A stretch of 25,369 bases of DNA. Source: Lachnospiraceae bacterium UBA7729. GTDB taxonomy: Bacteria > Bacillota > Clostridia > Lachnospirales > Lachnospiraceae. A model generated the notes under the pieces. The model did not search any database, was not told the origin of the DNA, and saw only the letters and a list, made by a program, of their open reading frames with translations. Position numbers and translations under genes: made by a program. Positions 20,264-25,369 of this stretch are shown here, piece after piece (positions within the stretch are counted from its first letter, which is position 1; every line of letters starts with the position of its first letter). The stretch spans positions 1 to 25,369 of the forward strand of contig DLFD01000046.1 in the NCBI GenBank assembly GCA_002482005.1, given 5' to 3'.

Positions 20264-22633
20264 TCACAGTGCCAGTCCGAATGCTCTTCCGATCAGCGAT
20301 ACGATGAATGCGATGATCCATGCGATCACGCACTGATTTATTATAACAAAGAACATCCATTTTGTCCCAAGTTCTCTGCGGATCGAGGAAACAGCCGCAA
20401 CACACGGAGTGTAGAGCAGGCAGAACACCAGCAGGCAGAAGCCGGCAAGCGGCGTGACCGAGGCCTGGATGGCTGCCTGTCCGCCGAACATCAGGTTCAG
20501 GGTCGCAACCACGCTCTCCTTCGCCATGAATCCGGAGATCAGGGAGGTCACGATTCTCCAGTCACCGAGTCCCAGCGGACGGAAGACCGGAGCCAGAAGT
20601 CCTGCAACGATCGCGAGGATGCTCTTCGAAGAATCCTCCACAACATTCAGGCTGATCCCGAAGGTCTGCAGAAACCAGATGATAATGGTGGCAAGAAAGA
20701 TGACCGTGAATGCTCTCTGCAGGAAATCTTTGGCCTTGTCCCACATGAGCCGCAGTACATTCTTCGGACTCGGAAGCCTGTAGTTCGGCAGTTCCATAAC
20801 AAACGGGACCGCTTCTCCCTTGAATGTCGTCTTCTTGAAGATCCATGCGATCAGGATCGCAGTGAAGACTCCCAGCAGATACATGAGTACGACGATCAGC
20901 CCCGCCTGCTTCGGGAAGAAGATGGCGGCAAGGAATACATAGATCGGTACTTTTGCCGAGCAGCTCATGAATGGGGTCAGGAAGATAGTCATCTTTCTGT
21001 CGCGTTCAGAAGGAAGCGTTCTGGCCGCCATGACGCCCGGGACCGTGCACCCGAAACCGACCAGCATCGGAACGATACTGCGTCCGGAAAGTCCGATCTT
21101 TCTAAGAGGCTTATCCATAACAAATGCTACCCGCGCCATATATCCGGAATCTTCCAGGATCGACAGGAAGAAGAACAGGATGACGATCAGCGGGATGAAG
21201 CTCAGGACAGATCCGACGCCTCCGAAGATCGCATCGACAACCAGCGATCTGACCCATTCACTGGCATGAGCCGCCTGAAGTCCTTGAGCCACCGAGGCCG
21301 CAAGCGCATCGATCCCCATCTGCAGAAGGTCCTGAAGAAAAGCTCCGATCACGTTGAAGGTCAGATAAAAGACAAGTCCCATGATCAGGACAAACATGGG
21401 GATCGCCGTCCACTTTCCGGTCAGGATCTTATCGATCTTCTGCGATCTGACATGGCCTTTGCTCTCTCTCGGCTTGACCACGCAGGACTGGGTAACTTTC
21501 TGGATAAAGTCAAAACGCATATCTGCCATGGCGGCGGCACGGTCGAGTCCTCTTTCCTTCTCCATCTGGACAACGATATGCTCGATCGCCTCTTTCTCGT
21601 TCTCGTCCAGACTCAGGCGGTCGATGACCCGCTCATCCCCTTCCACTACCTTTGAGGCTGCAAACCGGAGCGGGATCTCCGCTTTCTCAGCATGGTCCTG
21701 GATCAGGTGCATGATGCCGTGCAGGCATCTGTGAACGGCACCGCCGTCCTCGTCCTCGGAGCAGAAATCCTGTCTGCCCGGGCGCTCCTGGTACTTTGCC
21801 ACATGCACCGCGTGGTCGATCAGCTCGGAGATACCCTCGTTCTTGGCAGCCGAGATCGGTACCACAGGTACGCCCAGCATCTCCTCCATCTTATTGATAC
21901 GGATGCTGCCCCCATTCTCCCGGACCTCATCCATCATGTTCAGGGCGACGACCATCGAAATATTCAGTTCCATCAGCTGCATGGTCAGATAGAGGTTTCT
22001 CTCGATGTTGGTCGCATCGACGATGTTGATGATGCCCTTCGGATGCTGATCGAGAATGAACTGTCTCGAGACGATCTCTTCCTTCGTGTAAGGGGACATG
22101 GAATAGATACCGGGCAGGTCCGTGATCAGCGTGTCCTTCACTCCCCGGATCGCGCCGTCCTTGCGGTCGACTGTGACTCCCGGAAAGTTGCCGACATGCT
22201 GATTGGAACCGGTCAGCTGGTTGAACAGCGTTGTCTTTCCGGAGTTCTGATTGCCTGCCAGAGCAAATGTGAGCACGGTTCCTTCCGGCACCGGATGCTC
22301 GTCCGCCTTCACATGGTATTTGCCGCCTTCACCCAGACCGGGATGAGGGAAGGCGACCCTGAGACTTTCGTCGCCGCCAGTCTTCTCTCTGCCTTCATCC
22401 TCCATGTCCCTGACATTCTCAATCTCGATCTGCTTTGCATCCGCGATCCTGAGGGTCAGCTCATAGCTCTTGATCCTTACCTCAACAGGATCTCCCATCG
22501 GCGCATACTTGACCATCGTGATGTCCTGAGTCGGAATAATTCCCATATCCAGAAAGTGCTGGCGCAGCTCTCCGCTTCCTCCGACCCTGGCGACGGTAGC
22601 TGTTTTCCCTATCGGAAGTTCATTAAGTGTCAT
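20264..22633 (-). CDS. feoB: FeoA-FeoB fusion ferrous iron transporter
   Basis: A 789-residue inner-membrane Fe(II) transporter. Residues 1-75 are a FeoA SH3-like domain (MTLNELPIGKTATVARV, DMGIIP, IKSYELTLRIADA). After a linker comes the FeoB GTPase with G1 GNQNSGKT (127-134), switch threonine in GVTVD, G3 DLPG (172-175) and G4 NMMDE. The helical GDI-like domain follows, then two Gate/core membrane blocks with many transmembrane helices and the conserved GFGCTVPG segment. Fusion of FeoA to FeoB is known in Firmicutes. No FeoC is seen. The ribosome binding site is weak (GAGGG 4 nt before the ATG). The promoter carries an operator-like repeat. Confidence 0.95.
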   Translation of the reverse strand: MTLNELPIGKTATVARVGGSGELRQHFLDMGIIPTQDITMVKYAPMGDPVEVRIKSYELTLRIADAKQIEIENVRDMEDEGREKTGGDESLRVAFPHPGLGEGGKYHVKADEHPVPEGTVLTFALAGNQNSGKTTLFNQLTGSNQHVGNFPGVTVDRKDGAIRGVKDTLITDLPGIYSMSPYTKEEIVSRQFILDQHPKGIINIVDATNIERNLYLTMQLMELNISMVVALNMMDEVRENGGSIRINKMEEMLGVPVVPISAAKNEGISELIDHAVHVAKYQERPGRQDFCSEDEDGGAVHRCLHGIMHLIQDHAEKAEIPLRFAASKVVEGDERVIDRLSLDENEKEAIEHIVVQMEKERGLDRAAAMADMRFDFIQKVTQSCVVKPRESKGHVRSQKIDKILTGKWTAIPMFVLIMGLVFYLTFNVIGAFLQDLLQMGIDALAASVAQGLQAAHASEWVRSLVVDAIFGGVGSVLSFIPLIVILFFFLSILEDSGYMARVAFVMDKPLRKIGLSGRSIVPMLVGFGCTVPGVMAARTLPSERDRKMTIFLTPFMSCSAKVPIYVFLAAIFFPKQAGLIVVLMYLLGVFTAILIAWIFKKTTFKGEAVPFVMELPNYRLPSPKNVLRLMWDKAKDFLQRAFTVIFLATIIIWFLQTFGISLNVVEDSSKSILAIVAGLLAPVFRPLGLGDWRIVTSLISGFMAKESVVATLNLMFGGQAAIQASVTPLAGFCLLVFCLLYTPCVAAVSSIRRELGTKWMFFVIINQCVIAWIIAFIVSLIGRAFGLAL

Positions 22634-22659
22634 GATACCCTCGTTTAGTCTCTTCTAAT

Positions 22660-22710
22660 GATAGTTTTTCTCACCTTCCCTATATTAATGAGAAATATTA
22701 TCGCTGTCAA
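22660..22710 (-). promoter_or_regulatory. feoAB promoter with operator-like inverted repeat
   Basis: On the minus strand: TTGACA (22705-22710), a 17-bp spacer, TAATAT (22682-22687). GATAGTTTTTCTCA (22660-22673) and TGAGAAATATTATC (22689-22702) form an inverted repeat matching at 12 of 14 positions that spans the promoter from inside the spacer to past the -10. An iron-responsive repressor (Fur or DtxR family) is the natural candidate; the sequence is not a classical Fur box. Confidence 0.6.
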
Positions 22711-22712
22711 CA

Positions 22713-22766
22713 CAGGAAGTGTTCCTGCAGGGATACATTCAGGAAGTGTTCCTGCAGGCGTACATG
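22713..22766. repeat. 27-bp tandem duplication
   Basis: Two consecutive units starting CAGGAAGTGTTCCTGCAGG (22713-22739 and 22740-22766) agree at 24 of 27 positions. Each unit contains the palindromes AGGAAGTGTTCCT and CCTGCAGG. It lies just upstream of the feoAB -35. Confidence 0.7.
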
Positions 22767-22813
22767 AACGTCTCATGGTATTTGATGCGGCTGCTGCAGA
22801 CTCGCCTTAGGGT

Positions 22814-22863
22814 AAAAAAAGCCCGCAGGAATAACATCTCTCTGAAACGTTATCCCTGCGGGC
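22814..22863 (-). terminator. glgCD operon terminator
   Basis: On the minus strand GCCCGCAGGGATAAC pairs with GTTATTCCTGCGGGC (15-bp arms, one mismatch) and is followed by seven T. A textbook intrinsic terminator 27 bp after the glgD stop. Confidence 0.93.
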
Positions 22864-22889
22864 AGATCATGAAATTTCGTTCTGTCTCT

Positions 22890-24014
22890 TTACAGCAGAT
22901 CGGACTTTCTCACGAAGCCGACTTTGCCTGCCGGAGAAACAAGCTCCTTGGTACGTCTGATCTTGGTCCACACATCGACAATTTCATTCTCGACATGGAC
23001 ATCCGGGCCGATCTCGCAGTAAGAAAGGATGATGCTGTTCTTTACGAATGCGCCTTTCCCGATCTTGACTCCGCGTCCGATCACGCAGTTCTCAACATCG
23101 CCGGCGACCTCGCAGCCATCCGCGATGACACTGCGCTTGACGCTGGACTCAGCCAGCAGTTTGGTCGGGCATGCATCGGTGGTCGTAGTATAGAACGGCC
23201 AGTCAGCGGTGAAAAGATTCTTGGTGATCTTCTGGTCAAGAAGCTCCATATTCGCTTCGTAGTAAGCGTCCAGGTCAGCGATCGCAGCGAAGTAGCCCTT
23301 GTGCTGTACGCCGCGGATATCCAGGTCTGTCTCTCCGAGACCGGATTCCAGCATCTGTGACATGGAGAATGTGGAAGAATAATCCGCGGTCTTCTGGACC
23401 AGTTCAAGGAACAGCTCACTCTTCATGACATATGTATCCATGAAGATGTTCTGGACCTGCTTGTTGGCATGGTTGATCGCCAGGCTTGTGACCTTCTGGT
23501 TCTCATCCACGGTCAGGACTCTGCAGTTCAGGAAGTGGTCGCGCGCATTGTTTACCTTATGGTAGAGCATGGTCACGTCCGCACCGGAATCGATATGCTG
23601 CTGAAGCAGCACAGAGTAATCTTCCTTGAAGATCATGTAGCACGGAGTGATGACAACGTACTCCGCATCCATGCGGTCCAGATAATCCTTGTTGGCCAGA
23701 TAGTTGGCAACATCGGTATTATAAACTGCATTGCGGGTGTCTTCCTCGCAGTAGAGCAGCTGAAGTCTGCCCTTCTTGGAATTGATGTTATACTGACGGC
23801 CGGTCCCCAGATGATCTACCAGAGAACGCGGATACTTTCCGCCGATGTAAACCTGAATGTTATCGATCCCGCTGTTGGTCAGATTGGAGATCGGGAAATC
23901 AATTACGCGATAACGTCCGAACATGGAGATCGCGCCCGCGCTGCGATAATCCTGAAGACCTGCTACCTTCACTCTTCTGGGAGTCGAAGTAACGATACCA
24001 AATGCCTTTGCCAT
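22890..24014 (-). CDS. glgD: Glucose-1-phosphate adenylyltransferase, GlgD subunit
   Basis: A 374-residue nucleotidyltransferase-fold protein with a left-handed beta-helix C-terminus (hexapeptide-like repeats AGDVENCVIGRGVKIGKGAF). The N-terminal pyrophosphorylase motif GGxGxRL seen in GlgC is replaced by TSTPRRVKVAGLQDY, so this is the regulatory-type partner GlgD rather than a stand-alone catalytic subunit. It would combine with GlgC to make ADP-glucose for glycogen. I use ATG 24014, with GGTGGAG about 5 nt upstream, rather than GTG 24020, which abuts that site. It starts 2 bp after the glgC stop. Confidence 0.93.
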   Translation of the reverse strand: MAKAFGIVTSTPRRVKVAGLQDYRSAGAISMFGRYRVIDFPISNLTNSGIDNIQVYIGGKYPRSLVDHLGTGRQYNINSKKGRLQLLYCEEDTRNAVYNTDVANYLANKDYLDRMDAEYVVITPCYMIFKEDYSVLLQQHIDSGADVTMLYHKVNNARDHFLNCRVLTVDENQKVTSLAINHANKQVQNIFMDTYVMKSELFLELVQKTADYSSTFSMSQMLESGLGETDLDIRGVQHKGYFAAIADLDAYYEANMELLDQKITKNLFTADWPFYTTTTDACPTKLLAESSVKRSVIADGCEVAGDVENCVIGRGVKIGKGAFVKNSIILSYCEIGPDVHVENEIVDVWTKIRRTKELVSPAGKVGFVRKSDLL

Positions 24015-24016
24015 GA

Positions 24017-25156
24017 TCACTCCACCCCCTTCACATTCCTGGAGACAAGTTCGATATGTTCGCTGTCAGCCGATCCGACGACTGCACCTTTGCCGATCTT
24101 GACACCGTTGGCGATCATTGCGCGTGTGACGACTGCGCCTTCCTCGACAACAGCTCCCGGCATCAGAACGGAGTCCGTAACTTCTGCTCCTTCTTCAACT
24201 CTGGAGTTGGTAAACATGACCGTATGAGTTACCTTGCCCTCGCAGTCACATCCCTGAGTGATATAGACCCGGTCGGTCTCAGCATTTTCACCGACATATG
24301 CGGGAAGTGTGGAAGTATCTGCCGTATAGATCCTCCAGCCATGGTCTCCCAGGTCAAGGGAATCATTCTTATCCAGCAGATCCATGTTTGCTTCCCAGAG
24401 GGAATCGATCGTTCCTACATCCTTCCAGTAGCCCTTGAACTCATAGGCAAGAAGCGTTCTGCCGTCTGCCAGCATCTGCGGGATGATATTCTTACCGAAA
24501 TCATGCGCAGAGTTCGGGTCCTTCATATCCGCGGTAAGCATCTTTCTGAGAAGCTTCCAGCTGAAGATATAGATACCCATCGATGCGAGGTTGCTCTTCG
24601 GCTGCGCCGGCTTCTCCTCGAACTCGACGATCTTACCGTTCTCATCGGTATTCATGATACCGAAGCGGCTTGCTTCCTTCATCGGGACTCCGATGACCGC
24701 GATCGTTGCGTCGGCATTCGCCTTTATGTGGGCATCCAGCATCTGAGCATAGTCCATCTTGTAGATATGGTCGCCTGAAAGGACCAGCAGATAATCCGGA
24801 TTGTACTGGTCAATGAAGTCGATATTCTGCGAGATGGCGTCCGCAGTTCCCCTGTAGACGTCAAGTCCGGTCTCTGCTTTCTCACGCGGTGTCAGAACGA
24901 ATACGCCGCTGTCCTTGGTATCAAGTCCCCAGCGTCCGCCCGCCGCAACATAAGAGTTCAGCAGGACCGACTCATACTGAGTCAGGACTCCGACGATATT
25001 GATACCGCTGTTTGCACAGTTACTGAGCGGAAAGTCGATGATGCGATACTTGCCGCCGTAGGAGACAGCAGGCTTCGCGACCTTCGAGGTAAGCTCATGA
25101 AGACGGCTGCCTCTGCCGCCGGCCAGAATCATGGCCAGCATGTTTCCCTGTTTCAT
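24017..25156 (-). CDS. glgC: Glucose-1-phosphate adenylyltransferase, GlgC subunit
   Basis: A 379-residue ADP-glucose pyrophosphorylase, the committed step of glycogen synthesis. It has the catalytic start LAGGRGSRLHELT (11-23), AKPAVSYGGKYRIIDFPLSN, YRGTADAI (101-108), LSGDHIYKMDY (126-136), FEEKPAQPKS and GYWKDVGTIDSL, then a beta-helix domain. All hallmark motifs are intact. I start at ATG 25156, where AGGAGG lies 9 nt upstream; the in-frame ATG at 25174 contributes that very site as codons. It forms an operon with glgD, while other glycogen genes are not in view. Confidence 0.96.
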   Translation of the reverse strand: MKQGNMLAMILAGGRGSRLHELTSKVAKPAVSYGGKYRIIDFPLSNCANSGINIVGVLTQYESVLLNSYVAAGGRWGLDTKDSGVFVLTPREKAETGLDVYRGTADAISQNIDFIDQYNPDYLLVLSGDHIYKMDYAQMLDAHIKANADATIAVIGVPMKEASRFGIMNTDENGKIVEFEEKPAQPKSNLASMGIYIFSWKLLRKMLTADMKDPNSAHDFGKNIIPQMLADGRTLLAYEFKGYWKDVGTIDSLWEANMDLLDKNDSLDLGDHGWRIYTADTSTLPAYVGENAETDRVYITQGCDCEGKVTHTVMFTNSRVEEGAEVTDSVLMPGAVVEEGAVVTRAMIANGVKIGKGAVVGSADSEHIELVSRNVKGVE

Positions 25157-25209
25157 GATAAAAATCCTCCTCATTGCTACAAATATTGCCAGTACATAAA
25201 GCTGATTCT

Positions 25210-25238
25210 ATTTTAACACCGCAGGCTGGTTTGAACAA
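25210..25238 (-). promoter_or_regulatory. Possible glgCD promoter
   Basis: On the minus strand: TTGTTC (25233-25238), a 17-bp spacer ending in TGT, and TAAAAT (25210-25215). The -35 is weak but the -10 is good and preceded by TG one base off. The start codon lies about 50 bp downstream. Confidence 0.45.
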
Positions 25239-25252
25239 GTATGCAGTGCTAT

Positions 25253-25369
25253 TTACTCTGTTTTCTTTCCGGTACTTTCCTCTCCGCCGGCTTCTTCCGC
25301 AGCCGGCTTCTCCGTATCCTGGGGCTTCTCTCCCTCTGCCGGCTTTTCCCTATCCTGGGGCTTCTCTTC
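25253..25369 (-). CDS. C-terminal end of a low-complexity protein (partial)
   Basis: The last 38 codons of a leftward gene entering from beyond the window. They are built of E-K-P repeats (EEKPQDREKPAEGEKPQD, then TEKPAAEEAGG) ending GKKTE and a TAA at 25253-25255. The DNA repeats too (GGCTTCTC-type units). Such charged proline-rich tails are common on cytoplasmic or membrane-linked Firmicutes proteins. The identity of the whole protein cannot be told from here. Confidence 0.7.
   Translation of the reverse strand, partial: EEKPQDREKPAEGEKPQDTEKPAAEEAGGEESTGKKTE

Noticed and set aside
20195..21655. Long rightward open frame (486 codons) opposite feoAB
   Set aside because: It is the mirror frame of the FeoB gene, with no ribosome binding site, no domain and low-complexity charged composition. 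FeoB motifs on the other strand are unambiguous.
21692..22648. Rightward open frame (318 codons) opposite the FeoA and GTPase part of feoAB
   Set aside because: It is a shadow of a conserved gene with no start signals or homology-like motifs.

Overview
The window looks like chromosome of a low-to-medium GC Firmicute, most likely an anaerobic gut member of the Clostridia. This rests on the paired glgC/glgD genes, a FeoA-FeoB fusion, strong GGAGG-type ribosome binding sites throughout, TTGACA/TATAAT-type promoters, and Firmicutes-type mobilisation genes. I cannot name a genus. I see no rRNA, tRNA or CRISPR array.

Layout. (1) 1-4788 is an accessory stretch. It holds a RelB/ParE-type toxin-antitoxin pair with its operator-promoter, a membrane-anchored HSL-family esterase followed by a fragment of an ABC exporter gene, a divergent TetR regulator, a decayed XRE-type fragment, and a stand-alone AAA/DUF4143 ATPase. 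(2) 4789-16174 is an integrative and mobilisable element of about 11.4 kb inserted exactly at the 3' end of guaA. A 15-bp direct repeat covering the last three guaA codons and the stop codon marks both ends. A 19-bp repeat just inside each end probably serves as integrase arm sites. (3) 16162-25369 is ordinary chromosome: guaA, a patatin-like lipase, nudC, a Dabb-domain protein, a feoAB fusion gene with an operator-like promoter, glgC-glgD, and the end of a low-complexity protein.

The element has a backbone and a cargo. The backbone is one leftward operon, xis-int-mobC-primase-virE, whose genes overlap or nearly touch. It is driven by a promoter facing the gene of an XRE repressor, and the two promoters share a TAAGCA-type operator. 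A relaxase gene follows after a region with iteron-like repeats and a nested inverted repeat, the best candidates for an origin of replication and oriT. No type IV secretion genes are present, so transfer would need a helper. The cargo has three blocks. One is a RloA/RloB-like ATPase plus TOPRIM-like pair with its own strong promoter, a probable phage-defence module. The second is a translationally coupled DUF4417 / MGGRGSS-type / small-protein cassette of unknown function, with DUF4417 frameshifted in a homopolymer. The third is a decayed ORF feeding into a 149-residue orphan gene.

The best candidates for something undescribed are the DUF4417 cassette and the decayed ORF/orphan pair. The RloAB module is recognisable, but its mechanism is not something the sequence can settle. 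The insertion appears to have separated guaA from its own terminator, which now lies at 4698-4736.
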